Below are positions 32,991 through 45,956 of a stretch of 64,000 nucleotides of DNA, in pieces. The DNA comes from Okapia johnstoni (Eukaryota; Chordata; Mammalia; Artiodactyla; Giraffidae). A model generated the notes under the pieces. It saw nothing but the letters and a program-made list of their open reading frames with translations, was not told the origin of the DNA and ran no database searches. The position numbers and the translations under genes were made by a program. The stretch lies in assembly GCA_024291935.2 (NCBI GenBank), contig CM044309.1, positions 6,076,001 through 6,140,000 of the forward strand. The letters are read 5' to 3'. Each line of letters begins with the position of its first letter. Position 1 is the stretch's first letter.

Positions 32991-35265
32991 GCTTACTTAT
33001 ACATTTCTGATGTCTGGAAAACTTCATGATGCTTCTGCCATCACTGTTAGATCCACGTGAATTACTCCCTCAGGATTTTAGCTAGAAATAAGAAACTAAG
33101 CATCTTGCATATGATGCTCAGTTAGTAGATATGATCCGTGAATTTGATAAAGAAGCAAAAAAGAATAACTGGCACTATAAAAATACGGTCAGTAGATGTT
33201 TTTACCAACTCAGTTGGATTAGTAAATTGGCTTTCAGTAGGGATCACGACTAAAAGGGAAGCTGTCACGATTGAATATCTGCTTAGCAATTGCTTTCTTA
33301 ATTTCTTTTTCCTGAAGGACAACTATGCCAAGTGAATTGTTGAAGCCGCATTAATTTGCTGGGTTAAATATTCACTCTCAACCATCTAATCCAAATATAG
33401 TCAATTGGAAAAAAAAATGAAATGACTTTTAACAGACAGACATTTTGAGCTGGTGTACAAAGGTGGAACGATTACAGGAATTCATTTAAATTTCTTATTT
33501 GCACGTGCATGTTAATGATAACTCAGAAGCACCCTTTGATATTCACGGTGTGTCAATCACTTTGAGATCCATTCATTCAGTTGTGCGATCAAGGCAGCTC
33601 TTCAGAGCTGGGCCACTGAACAGCAGAAGCTTTGTGAGTGCCTGGGTGTCTGCTGCCACCTGCCAGTCCCCTCCTTGGCTTTCACATAAGTTACTTTGTT
33701 CCAGGGATGTTGGCACACGTTCAGTGCTCTCAGGACAAGATTAATGCTGTGAACTGACATGGCTTACTGGACATCTTTGTTTCTTGTTGTTTCTCTAACA
33801 CATTCCACTAACTACCTGTAATATCTAACATCACCACTCACCCAACAGGGAAAAAAGTCTCATTTTCTGTCTTTAGCAACAATTTAACTGAAAATTGCTC
33901 AATCACTGAAAGCTTCATCACTTTTAAGATACATAGAATAATTAAGACAAGATGGACTTTAGAGGAAATTGAACAATAAGATGGAAGGAAAATATTCTGA
34001 AGCTCATGAATCTGTTTTTCCTGGCCCTGAATACTTACTCTATTTTTGTTACTCTGTAAATGCTAGATCCTTAATTTGGCAGAATGGACTTTTAAAAAAA
34101 TAAATGTTTCATTTAGGTAAACCTTGGGAAATTCAAAGTTAAATATTATGCACACTCCCAGTGATTTGTGGGGTTTGACTAGAAATTACTCTTAGTTGGA
34201 AGGAGCCTAAGTTCTCCAATAGCTTTCTATAAGCTCTCACTAGAAGATGACCCAGTTAGGTGTACAGATTTGAAAAACATCTTTTTATGGATTATCTACT
34301 AAAAAGAATATTTACAAATCACAGAAACACATAGGTGATACAGAGCTGATTGAAAAGAAGTGAGAAAGGCAAAATCTTTTAGTAACTGTGTCTTCAAATG
34401 GAGAGAATGGCAGATGCTGACAGTGGGCTCATTTTGGACACAGTCAACACTCAGTTCAGAAGACCATGAAGGAAGAAAGACTGCATTAGTAACGAACAAC
34501 AGTGATTCATCCAGCAATCCTAGGTATTCAAGGAGAACTTTAAAAAATCCATACTTAAACACTCCCCAAAATTCAGATTTAGTTGGAATGAGCTCTCCTT
34601 TGGTAGGACTTAAGTATAACTAATTTTAAAACTGTTCCATAAGATGCTAATCTGCAGTTAAACTTGAGAATAAAGATCTAGTCCATTCTTTGGACCCATA
34701 TAGGCACTGTCAGTATAAGTGTTTCAATTGGTAGATATTTATTTATGCAAAATTTCCCAATAAAACTTTGGTGATAGATACATGTTGAAAGAATGAATGA
34801 ATGAAGAGGCATATAAAGGTAGTATTTGAGAAATGATTTTGTTGAGAAATTTAAGAATATATGCTATCGTTATTAAATTTGCTACAAGATATAAGGTAGC
34901 CAGAAATTCAGATCATTTGAATTCTCAGACTCCACAGAGATATTTCTCAATATGTAAGCCAAAAAGAAAAATGAATGCTAGTTGTGTTATCCAGGTAATT
35001 GCTTTCTCAAGTCTGTAATCGTTTTTTTGGAAAAATCCTTGATTATGTTATCCTTCCCAAAACACCACATTTCCACTGAAATATTTCTAGCACAATTGTT
35101 ATTCAGGACAATAGATGTTCAATTCTTTCTCTTCTCCATGGTGGAAATCCACAAGTTTCATTTATTATATAGGTTTCCAGACATCATTTTAGCAGGTTTG
35201 TCATTGGACAGAAGTTTATCAGGAGTCAAGAACTAACCTCAAGAGGAAATACATTCTGATTTATA
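32991..35265. other. Unassigned, repeat-poor DNA
   Basis: About 2.3 kb without recognisable repeats. Several CpGs survive in 33500-33720 (CACGGTG, GTGCGATC, CACACGTTC). The 87-codon frames at 34299-34623 face each other on opposite strands and show no domain. Confidence 0.5.
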
Positions 35266-35471
35266 TGAAGTGAAGTCGCTCAGTCATGTCCGACTCTTTG
35301 CGACCCCATGGACTGTAGCCCACCAGGCTTCTCTGTCCATGGGATTTTCCAGGCAAGAATATTGGAGTGGGTCGCCATTTCCTTCTCCAGGAGATCTTCT
35401 CAACCCAGGGATTGAACCTGTGTCTCCCACATTGTAGGCAGATGCTTTACCGTCTGAGCCACCAGGGAAGT
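35266..35471 (-). mobile_element. Bov-tA SINE, antisense
   Basis: Begins with the tail complement (GAAGTGAAGTCGCTCAGTC), then ATGTCCGACTCTTTGCGACC, the body complement and the head complement (TTTACCGTCTGAGCCACC). A complete copy. The translated minus-strand frame is repeat-derived. Confidence 0.92.
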
Positions 35472-36179
35472 TACACAAAATACATGCCTACCAGGCAAAT
35501 CCTATGTAGATGTCATTTTATAAAACTAACATTTGTCTACCACATATCTAGCAGCCTCACAATATTCTCCAGCAATAAATAAAGTTCATGACAAGTTCCT
35601 AAATGCTATTTGTATTTTCCTACATATACATCACCCTCAACTACTCTCCAAGTAGTAAATTTTAAACCCATATAGTCTTTAAAACCATCATTTTTAGGAG
35701 TACTGGGATGTATCCATGAACAATATAGACAGAAGTCTTGCCATTCGGAAGTTTATGTACAACTGAGAGAGACAGATGATTAACAAACTAACCACTAGCA
35801 AATGAATACAAATAATCTAAGACAGTGGTGTCCCTTTTTTCTTTGCAATGACAAATTGTTTTATTTTCAACCTATACATTCACTTCACCATGATAATATA
35901 CTGCTTTAGTTAGGTAATTAGGGTTTGTTTGTCTATTTAATTTCAGGGAACATATGTTATCTCTTATTACTCAAAGAGGCTTGTTTGTTTCTGTTCTCGT
36001 CCCTCTGAGAAAAATACAAGTTGAACAGAACTGGAGCTTTCACAAATCAGTGCAACTCTAAGAACCAACTTTTTTATTTCTCTGAAGATTGCTCAGTCTA
36101 TTTATCTTTCTGTCTATCTCCTTTCTCCATGTCTGCTTCCACTCAAGAGACCAGTTTCTTGCCTTATATTCTAATTAAT
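35472..36179. other. Unassigned, with possible L2 scrap
   Basis: Bases 35705-35830 (TCCATGAACAATATAGACAG then AAGTCTTGCCATTCGGAAG) resemble the antisense L2 3' end. The remainder is unassigned AT-rich DNA. Confidence 0.45.
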
Positions 36180-37064
36180 CCAGCATAAATGTATTGGGTA
36201 TATATTATGTGGAAGGCATTGCACTATATGCTAAACCAAGCAGTAAGGGCCCCCATCCATAGGAGCCTGACAGTTCAGGAGAAGAGACAAGAAATCATAC
36301 AAACAAACACATACTCCCAAAATTTGAAAGTACTTAAAAGTTGCTAAAAGAGTATATCCAGGAAAACTAAATCAGATTAGGTGGTAAGAGAAGAACCAAT
36401 TAAAGAAATGCCTGTTGAAACCTGAGGGTGCCTGAGTAGAAAGATGCTCTGGAAATGGCCTTGAAGTAGAACAGAGCTTAGTAGATTTGAAGAACTGAAA
36501 AGTAAGCCATGAAAGTAAACCCCAGAGAGAGAGGAGGTGGCAGTATGAGGTGCGATTTAGGGGGTGAGGGGAGAGTGACAGGGAAGAGATAAAGCATCAT
36601 TTACAGTATATGTCAGAGTTTATATTTTAGGCATAATGGAAAACCTCTGTACCATTTCAGCCAACCAAGTGATTTGTAACAATTTCCATTTTTAAAGATC
36701 ACTTAGTTAACTCTGTGGAAAATGGATAAAAAGGAAGTAAAAGTGGAAATGAGAATCTACTTAGTCTGTTTAAGTCTTTTGTTGTCCAGCTGAGAAAAGA
36801 TGTGAAATTGGGTAAGCAGCTGGCAAAAGATATGGAACAAAAGTAGTTAGACTTGAAATATATTTTGGAAGCAGGATTTATGGGGCTTGATGATAGTTTA
36901 GACTCAGGAGTGAAGGAGAGAGAGGATTCATGAATGACACCCAGGTTTCTCACTTGAGCACAACTTTATAGTATCGAGAAGAAAAAGACCTTAAACAAGT
37001 CCTTATGATGAATGTAACAAAGCCAAGTTCATTATCCTACAGGCTAGGAGATTAAATCCAGTCT
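36180..37064 (-). mobile_element. L2 LINE, long antisense remnant
   Basis: Starts with the antisense L2 terminus (ATATTATGTGGAAGGCATTG, then GAGCCTGACAGTTCAGGAG). It then passes blocks seen in antisense L2 3' regions: TTGAAGAACTGAAAAGTAAG, AAAGATCACTTAGTTAACTC and ATGAATGACACCCAGGTTTC. It is ancient, heavily mutated and has no usable coding sequence. A Bov-tA dimer inserted near its right end. Confidence 0.6.
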
Positions 37065-37376
37065 AAAGATAAAGGAGGGCTTCCCTGATAGCTCAGTTGG
37101 TAAAGAATCTGCCTGCAATGCAGGAGACCCTGGTTTGATTCCTGAGTCAGAAAGATCCCCTGGAGAAGAGATAGGCTACCTATTCCAATATTCTTGGGCT
37201 TCACTGGTGGCTTAGCTGGTAAAGAGTCTGCCTGTAATGCGAGAGACCTGGGTTCGATCCCTGGGTTGGGAAGATCCCCTAGAGAAGGGAAAGTCTACCC
37301 ACTCCAGTATTCTAGCCTAGAGAAAGAGTCAGACATGGCTGAGTGACTTTTGCTTTCACTCTCAAAGATGAAGGAA
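37065..37376 (+). mobile_element. Head-duplicated Bov-tA SINE with TSD
   Basis: A partial Bov-tA head and body (from GGGCTTCCCTGATAGCTCAG to ATTCCAATATTCTTG) is joined to a complete Bov-tA (GGCTTCACTGGTGGCTTAGC onward) at the same junction as the dimer at 27435. The second body is missing about 60 bases between TCTAGCCTAGAGAA and AGAGTCAGACATGG. AAAGATAAAGGAG (37065-37077) and AAAGATGAAGGAA (37364-37376) form a near-perfect TSD, so the dimer entered as one piece. Confidence 0.9.
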
Positions 37377-39597
37377 GACCTCCCTGAGGAAGTCAAGTTT
37401 ATGTTGAAATTTGCATAATAAGAAAGAGTTGATTAGGCAAAGAACTGGTTTCTCTAAGACAAAGTATTGCTTTTTAAATTTCTATAGGTAAATAGTTCAC
37501 TTACTTCATATTTTTTCCTTCAAGTTTTTAAAAGAGGAGACCTGATTGACCCATGTTATCCTTTCCAACTGAGCTCACACACAGATCAGGTCAATGGTCA
37601 GCCTATGTTTGATTTTTCCTATATAATATGCCTACAGAGAGAGCCACAGTCAAGACACATAGAAGGGAAGAAATGTGTTAGGGTCAAATGGACAGTTCCA
37701 GAAAAGGAGCTTTCTGTCTCCATGTTTTATAACATTACTCAATGTCACAAGATAACTTATTTCCATATTCTATTTCTCAGTCCCTCAGTTGGGAGGAAAA
37801 CTAATTTTTTTTCTCATGGTTAGTAAGGGCCTGGAGGGAAGGTGTGGTCCCCTTCACATTGTTTCACATTTAAATTCCAGACAGAAGAAAAACTATTAGT
37901 CATAGATGCATAGAAACCTCCGAGACTTAGGAAGTCCAGGGTGGTCAGAAAGTAACATTTTAAGTCATCATTCCCTTGAGAAGATGAGTGGATGGGTGGA
38001 GGCTCTGGGGCCTCTTCATCCTGTTTGCCAACCCATTTTTAGTACATTTCTTAACATCTGTGAATGGTTTACTGTTCCAAACAAGGGGTCATTAAATCGG
38101 TTTTGTTTATGACTGACTCCAAGAATCTCTGATCTTGTATAAATTCAAAAGGCAACTAGAAATTTTCTCATGCTCTTGGCCCAAGGAGTTATATTAAATC
38201 ATTTTGCCATAGATTGCTTATCTACAACTCTTGTTAATGGCATGGTCTACTTTGCCTTCTGGGCTTATTTTTTACATTAAGCCCGTATGATTGAATTGTC
38301 CTAAATAATAATAGGGATTCTAGGCCAGACCATCAGGCGGGTATCCATGTTTAAAGACAGACAAAAACGACAACCTGGAATTTGCTGGGATTACTTTCAC
38401 ATGGGGATTTATTTCTTGGGCTAGGAAGTTGGGATGACAACACCAGCAATGAAGCACATGTAATGGAGTCAGTGCATGCAGACCCCTGGGGCTTTCCATT
38501 TCCTACTTAGGGTCACTCCTGCTGGATCCTTTCAGTAACCTAAGAGAATTGAAGAGGATACCAGGTGAATGGAAGCTGGAGCTGCAAACTGCCTTTATAG
38601 GGCTTAGCCCCCTGAGGGCTTAGGGATGAGAGGCCATGTCCAAATATTATAAAAGGCAATTCTACTTGCCATTAATTGCATAGCCTAGTCACTTCTGTGT
38701 TGTATTTCTTAAGGTTATACTGTAGGACATTTTCCAGATTTCAGTGAAGCAGGCTACTCATGACCTAAAACAGTAGGATTCTGTATTGTTTAGGGCAGAA
38801 TTTCCTAGTGTTTCTAATGTCATGACATACTTAGGATAGATTTAAACAAAAAAGATTTTGCAGAAGATGGTAAGTGGCCTAATGGTTCTAGCAGCTTAAG
38901 GTTCTACCCAGTCTCCCCAAGGGTTGAGATCAATATTTTTCACATTTGAAATCCTTTTGTGGTATTTTGTAGTACACCACCAAATTAAAATCATTTAATT
39001 TGGCATGATAGCGGCTTATTTCCTTTAGGAGACCAAATGATGGACCAAGTCTCCTATGGAAGCTAGTAACTCAGAGAGTTCTAGCTTGTAGCTTCAATAT
39101 CTCTTGTTGACTAAAAATTAATCAGTTGATCTAAGAAAGAATTGGAAAATTTTACCTGAGCCAAATTTAAGGATTATGACCCAGGAAGAGCATCTCAGAA
39201 AACTCTGAGAATTGTTCTGCCAGTTAGAAATCAAGGCACAGTTATATAAGTTTTTTGAGACAGAGGACCCCATCTGTATCAAAAATATATCAAAAAATGT
39301 ATCATTGACAGTTTGCATAATCAAAATCTAAGTGTCATCCTGGTGGGTCATGTGACCTCTTATAAGATCAAGAAAGAATGCTACCTTTAAAGCGTTGTCT
39401 TGTGGATGCTCGGAGAATGTTGCTCTTTATGGTTGAAGAGGTATTCCTGCCAACGGGGGAGATTTGGTCAATGCATAATGCAAATACACAACGCACAGTG
39501 AGGGGTAATAGGAGACCAAAAGGCAGAGAAGAATTTTTATGTTTAAATCTGTCTTGTCTTGCCATAAAATATGAATTCTATTTCATGCCCCAATCTT

Positions 39598-39730
39598 AAA
39601 CTGGAAATGTTTGAGCAGTCCTTGGGCGTATATCTCTTGCTATCTTCAGAGCCATCTCATCCAAATGTTTTAGTTTAAGGTACAAAAGCAGTTTTTGTAT
39701 TTCTGTATTTTGTTTTAACTTTCAAGGCTC
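39598..39730 (+). repeat. Direct repeat, copy A
   Basis: About 130 bases beginning near CTTAAACTGGAAATGTTTGA and containing GAGCAGTCCTTGGGCGTATA. The matching copy lies at 40934-41066. The two differ at roughly one base in fifteen, and similarity ends abruptly after CAAGGCTCT. Confidence 0.85.
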
Positions 39731-40933
39731 TCAGTTTCTTTGCCCACATGAAGCCAGTTAACTCATCACCAACTTCATGTTTTAGAAATCTGGATGAAAG
39801 AATTGGGGAAGGAAGGCATGCTCCTTCCTTTTTAAAGGTAAGGTGTGACCTAAAAGTAACACATATCACTTATTCACGGACTGTTGCTAAAACTTAGTGA
39901 AACAGCAGGCATAACTTCAAGGGAGCCTGGGTAAGGTAGTCTTTGATAAAATAATTTGATTTTATAAAAAGTGATACTATGGAAGAGTAATTGGGTATTG
40001 AGGAACTAATAGTCTTTCTAATGTCTGCCCTTTGGATACTTACTTAAGTATCTCTATGTGCATTTCATCATACACATAGACAACACTCATCTCTTCTCTA
40101 AAAGATACAGTTCCATATGTCCAGGAGGTTAATGATTTCAGCACAAACTGTGGGATCTTGATGACCTCTGTGAGGTCCAGATAGCCTTTTGGGGTTCTAG
40201 TGACTCCTAAATTAAAATAACAAAGTTTTCAAATCTCTTATCCCCTTGCCACACACAAATGACTTGCATAAAACTGTGGAGTCATAAAAATATAATGTCA
40301 GTTATATTCAGAAAAAAGGAAAAGAAATATACATACAGCAGCCTCATGTCCATTATAATTATCAAACCCCACCGGATAGAAGTTGCAAATATGTCCCCGA
40401 CTCGGCAGTGAAGTAAATTCTTTTTTTATTCCATCCCACAACTCTGGGTCTTGTTCTCTTAGAGGTATAGCCTTACAAACTGTTCTTCATTCATCCTAGA
40501 ATTTTCCCCTGAAACATTCTCCTTCTTCATTATCTTCAATGACCACATCCGAAGTAAACAATAGAGAATTGGCCCTTCTTGGCAAATGTGCAGCTTTTAC
40601 ATCTCCATATCTGTTACTGCACTTCTGAAGGCACGGACATTACTTAGGTCACAAGCCTTTTGGCATGCAGGTTTGACATTTGTTTATCAATATAGTCCTC
40701 TGGAAACATAATAGATTTCTATAATAGTATATTTACTTCTAATTACCAAAGACATTGGTTTTTTTTTTTTTAAACCAGAGACTTTACTGTTTTTATTCAC
40801 TAGTCTGTCTTCTCATCCCTCCTTAATAACACACAGACACTACCTTAAAGCAGTCTAGAAAATATGTTTAGGTGAGAAAGATAAGCCCCTTAATATGATT
40901 TCTGCCATCAAGATAGCTTTATTTCTCTGGCCT

Positions 40934-41066
40934 AAAGATCTTAAATTAGAAGTGTTTGAGCAGTCCTTGGGCGTATATCTCTTGCTATCTTCAGAGCCTT
41001 CTCATACAAATGTTTTAGTTTAAGGTACAAAAGTAGTTTTTGTATTTTTGTATTTTGTTTTAGCTT
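40934..41066 (+). repeat. Direct repeat, copy B
   Basis: Second copy of the unit at 39598-39730, in the same orientation and 1.34 kb downstream. The shared core includes CTTGGGCGTATATCTCTTGC and TAGTTTAAGGTACAAAAG. Either two fragments of one old repeat family or the ends of a decayed LTR element. Confidence 0.85.
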
Positions 41067-42651
41067 TCAAGGCTCTTAGTTACCAGCCACTCAGCCAACT
41101 TGGATTGCTGAATTCAGGCAAATAATGTTCCCCTTATTCTCACTGTATATATTTAAAATTCTCCTTATACGATGATTAGCAATATCCTGAATTCATTTTC
41201 CTTTTGCAGAAGTTGTTAAAAGCATCACTACACACAAATATATATTGGCATTAAAGACTTTTTAAAAAAACTATATTTTTCTAGAGTTATTGTACTGGTC
41301 AGAATATGATCTGACTTTCAAGATATCATAAGCAACAACTTTATCAAACACTTTTTAATAGCATTCCAACTTTTCAGCCAGGAATATTGTGTCTTTGCTG
41401 CCCACTTGACAACTTAACCAATAAATATTACATATTTCAAGATGTGATATGTCAAGACATCACTTTCAGGTGCCAAATTCTGTGGTAGTTAGAATATATT
41501 TCAGCTGTTCAACAAAGCTGTTTAACAGAGACTCATAAATACTTACATAAGACAGAATTTTCTTTCTTTCTTGGTAGCAATCTGGAGACAGGCTGTCCTG
41601 AGCTACTAAAGTGGATCTACTTTACAAGAGCACCCAGAGACAGGATCTTTTCAGACTGTTGTTTCATCTTTCCTAGAAGATCATCCTTGCCCATATGGCA
41701 TAAGCTGGCTCAACACTATATCCACACCTCAGGAAATAGTATGAGGGAAAAGAGAGAAAAATGAAGATGTATTCCTTTAAGATCTTAACTGAGAAGGCAT
41801 TTTGTTTCTCTTACAGACATCATTGACCAAAATTTAGTAACAAAGCCAAGACTACCTACAAGGGATTCTGAGAAATATAGTTTTTGACTAGAAAGTTACA
41901 GGCTCACATCTGTCATTATGGAAAAGAAGAATTTAATTCGTGTGGAAAAATAGGAAACTGTTTCACAGGTTCCTTTGATTCCCACCCCCAGCCCCCCAGA
42001 AAATCATTTCTTTTGGACAAATATGAGTTTTTACAGAATGCAAAGTTGTCATGATTATGCAAGAAAAAGCACAAAACCAGTCAGAATTTTTAAGCCTTGA
42101 AAGTGGTTCTTTTTGATGTCTCCAAATGTAAGGGGTTCTACAAGAAAGTATTCTTTTTAATAAGGCAGTTAAGTGAGGGCAGCAAAAAATGAAAATTCAC
42201 TGGAGTTGAAATAGAGGGGGTGAAGAGATTATCTGAAAGTACAGAATTTTCCCTTCTTTTTTATGAGCTCAGTTGAAAAGAAATTTTGTTTTATTTATGA
42301 ACTCAGTTTATATCTTCTAATTTGCCTTCCATATTTTAAATTTTATGCCACATGGAAAGAAGAATTGCTTGCTTTAAAAACTGATAAACTTGAGGTCAGT
42401 GGTTGTTTTTCCTGTGTCTCTGAAGGCTGGCATTGAAGAAGAATTTCCTTGAGATATCTGTTGACTAAAGAAAATCTGCACAGTTTAAATTTTGCCTGAG
42501 TCTTCCCTGACCTCATGAAGGAACAAGGGATGACTGAGATGAACACAGAAAGAGTAACCAAGACAAAAACGAGATGAAAGAGGCTGATATTAATGACTGA
42601 CTGGAGCTTGGAGATTCAGGCTCATATCAAGCCTGGAACATCACCTTAAGG

Positions 42652-43550
42652 AAATTGGTTCAAGATAGTGGAGTAGATGGACATGCACTCTCCTCCTTCT
42701 GAAAGAGCACTTAAATTGCAACTAGCAGTTGAACGATCATTGACAGAAGGACACTGGAACCCACCAAAAAAAGATATCCCACATCTAAAGACAAAGGAGA
42801 AGCTACAATGAGATGGTATGAGGGGCACAATCACAATAAAGGGTGAGTGACCCACAAACTGGAGAACAATAATACCAAAGAAATTCTGCCACTGTTGTGA
42901 AGGTTCTTAACCCCAGACTTCCCAGCTAGGGCATCTGGCCAAGGGGTGAGGAATCCCCAAGGAATCAGACTTTGAAAGTCAGTGGGATTTGATCAAAGAA
43001 CTTCCACAGGACTGGGGAAAACAAAGACTCCACTCTTGGAGGGCACACATAAAATTTCATGTGCACCAGGACCCAGGGGAAAGGAATAGCATCTCCACAG
43101 GAGAATGAGCCAGACTTACCTGCTAGTGCTGGAGGGTCTCCTGTAGAGGTATGGGCCAGCAGTGGCTCACCACAGGGAAAGGGGCACTGTCAACAAAAGA
43201 TCAAGGATGGGCCCATTGTCAAGAGACCCCTGAACAAGGCCATTAACCCTACCATACAGTCTGTAGACTCCAGGACTGGGGCACCTCAAGTCAAAAAACT
43301 AACAGGGAGGGAGCAGAGCCCCACCCAGCTGCAGACAAGTGAATCGACGTTCTACTGAGCACAACTCTGCCCATCAGAGCAAGATCCAGTTTTTCCCACT
43401 ACCAGTCCTTCCTATCAGGAGGCTTGCACAAGCAGCTTAGATAGCCTCATCCACCAGAGGGCAGACAGAAGAAGCAAGAAGAACTACAATACTGTAGTCT
43501 CCGGAACAAAACCCTTAATCACAGAAAATCAAAATTAAAAGGCAGAGGAT
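42652..43550 (+). mobile_element. L1 5' UTR
   Basis: Begins near TTCAAGATAGTGGAGTAGAT, a typical opening for mammalian L1 5' UTRs, and runs through GC-richer sequence (CCAGGACCCAGGGGAAAGG, GGAGGGAGCAGAGCCCCACC) up to the ORF1 start at 43551. This shows that the L1 was inserted close to full length before it decayed. Confidence 0.65.
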
Positions 43551-44395
43551 TATGTCCCAGATAAAGCGACGAGTTAAGACCCTAGAAAAACTACTAAATG
43601 AAGTGGAGATAGGTGAACTTCCAGAAAAAGAATTCAGAGTAGTGATAGTGAAGATGATCCACGGTCTTGGGAAAAGGATGCAAAAATGTTTACCAAACAG
43701 CATGCAAAAATGTTTACCAAATACCTAGAAGAACTAAAGAACAGAGAAACAGAAATGAACAATATACTAGAAGAAATCTATGACAGAATAACTGAGGCAG
43801 AAGAACGGATAAGTGACCCAGAAGACAGGATGGTGGGGATCACTGCCACAGAACAGAATACAGAAACAAAATGCAAAAGAAATGACAGCCTATGAGACCT
43901 CTGAGACGCTAAACACACCAACGTTCACATTATAGGGGTCCCAGAAGAAGAAGAAGAAGAGAGAGGAAGGACCTGAGAAAATATTTGAAGAAATAATATC
44001 TAAAAACCTCTCTAACATGGGAAAGAAAGTAACTGACCAATTCCAAGAAGCGCAGAGAGTTCCAAGCATGATAAACCCAAGGAGGAACAAACAAAACACA
44101 CATTAATCAAATGGACAAAAATTAAAGACAAAGATAAAATATTAAAAGCAACAAGAGACAAGCAACAAATAACATAGAAGGAAATTCCCATAAGGTTGAC
44201 AGCTAATTTCTTAACAGAAACTCTGCAAGCCAGATGGGAGAGGTATGATATATTTATAGCAATGAAAGGGAAGAAGCTGCAACCAAGAATACTCTATCTT
44301 GCAAACCTCCCATTAAGATTTGACTTCTTTAGGCAGGAACCACAAAAGAAGAAAAAAGACCCACAAAAAATAAACCCAAAACAATTAAGAAAAGA
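43551..44395 (+). pseudogene. L1 ORF1 pseudogene
   Basis: The likely ORF1 start codon at 43551 opens MSQIKRRVKTLEKLLNEVEI, matching the N-terminus of ruminant-type L1 ORF1p, the RNA-binding chaperone of the L1 particle. The frame stops after a 24-base tandem duplication at 43678-43725. A second frame carries the coiled-coil part (EEIYDRITEAEERISDPEDR, 43686-43895) and a third carries the C-terminal signature FLTETLQARWERYD (44196 onward). Several stops and shifts rule out function. Confidence 0.8.
43678..43725 (+). repeat. 24-bp tandem duplication in L1 ORF1
   Basis: Bases 43678-43701 are repeated at 43702-43725 with two mismatches, both near the right end. Each unit starts ATGCAAAAATGTTTACCAA. 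The length is a multiple of three, so the copy itself did not shift the frame. Confidence 0.9.
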
Positions 44396-45900
44396 GGATC
44401 CTGTATATCAATAATTACCTTAAATGTAAATAGATTAAATGCACTAGCCAAAGACATAGACTGACTGGGTGGATATGAAACAAACAAACAAACAAAAAAA
44501 CCCTGCATAAGTTCTGAAAATAAGAGACCTACTTCAGACCTAAGGTTACATACAGACTGAAAGAAAAGGGATGGGAGAAGGTACTCCATGAAATGGAAAT
44601 CAGAAGAAATCTGGAGTAGTAATACTCATATCAGAAAATGTAGACTTTAAAACAAAGACTCTTACAAGAGACAAAGAAGGGTACAACATAATAATCAAGG
44701 AATCAATCCAAGAAAAAGATGTAACAGTTGTAAATACATACAGATGCAACATAGGAGCCCCTCAATATGTAAGGTATAGACTAAAAACCAAAAAAAGAGA
44801 AATTGCCAGTAACACCATAATAGTGGGGGACTTTAACACCTCAGTCTTGTCAATTGATAGATCATCCATACAGAAAATCAATAAGGAAATACAGACCTTA
44901 AAGGATACATTAGACCAGATGGACTCAGCTGATTTTTATAGGGCGTTCCATTCAAAACAGTAGAGTACACATTCTTCTCAAGGGCACACAGTGTGTTTTC
45001 AAGGATTGAAAACATGCTGGGCTACAAGGTAAGCCTTGGTAAATTTAAGATAACTGAAATCTTATCAGGCATCTTTCCTGATCATGACATTATGAGATTA
45101 GAAATAAATTACAAGAAAAAACAAAACAAAACATAAAAACACAAACACCTGGAGACTGAACAATATGCTACTAAACAACCAATGGATCATCGAAGAAATT
45201 AAGAAGGCAATTGAAAAATACCTAAAGACAAAGGTAAATAAAGGTACAAAGGTACAAAAACCTACGGGCTGTAGCAAAAGCAGTTCTAGCAGGGATGTTT
45301 ATAGCAATAAAATCTTGCCTCAAGAAACAAGATAAATTTCAAATAAATAATCTAACCTTCTCCCAAAATAAGACAAGAAGAACAAACAAACCCTAAAGTT
45401 ACTAGAAGGAACGAAACCATAAAGATCAGACTGAAATAAATAAAATAGAGACAAAGAAAACACAAGCAAGGACCAATGAAGCTAAAAGCTGATTCTTTGA
45501 AAACATAAACACAATTGATACGTCTTTAGCCCGACTTATGAAAAAATAAAAAGGAGAGGGTAAATATCAATAAAATTAGGAATGAAAAAGAAGTTACAAC
45601 TGACACTGCAGAAATACAAAGGATTGTAAAAGACTAGTATGAGCAACTGTATACAGATAAAATGGAAAACATGGAAGAAATGGACAAATCCTTACAAGGG
45701 TACAGTCTCCTAAGACTGAACAATGAATACATAGGAAATAAGAGCAAATCAATCACAAACACTGGAAGTGATTAAAAACTCCAGAACCTGATGGCTTCAC
45801 AGGAGAATTCTACCAAAAATTTAGAGGAAAGTTAACAATTATCCTTCTGAAACCATTCCAAAAAATTACAAAAGGAGGAAAACATCCAAACTCATTCTAT
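44396..45900 (+). pseudogene. L1 ORF2 pseudogene, endonuclease region
   Basis: Recognisable stretches follow the L1 ORF2p endonuclease order. SIITLNVNRLNA (family SIITLNVNGLNA) occurs near 44410, an IVGDFNTS-like segment near 44822, and a FFS.AH segment followed by DHILG-region remnants near 44970-45010. An SDHD-like site is near 45078, then linker sequence ([20 protein letters not shown]) runs to about 45900. Dozens of stops and small indels are present. Conserved sequence breaks off at YEAT, just before the first RT palm motifs. Confidence 0.75.
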
Positions 45901-45956
45901 GAGGCCACTCAATACAAAGAATAACACAGGAACACATAACTCTACAAAGTTAATGC

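Larger units (their letters stand above)
37377..42651. other. Unassigned; contains ancient duplicated repeat
   Basis: A 5.3-kb stretch with no gene. A second L2-like scrap lies at 37377-37440 (CCTCCCTGAGGAAGTCAAG). Blocks at about 39760-39990 and 41490-41900 resemble each other and an old mammalian interspersed family I cannot name. A direct repeat within this stretch is listed separately. No open frame has a recognisable domain. Confidence 0.45.
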
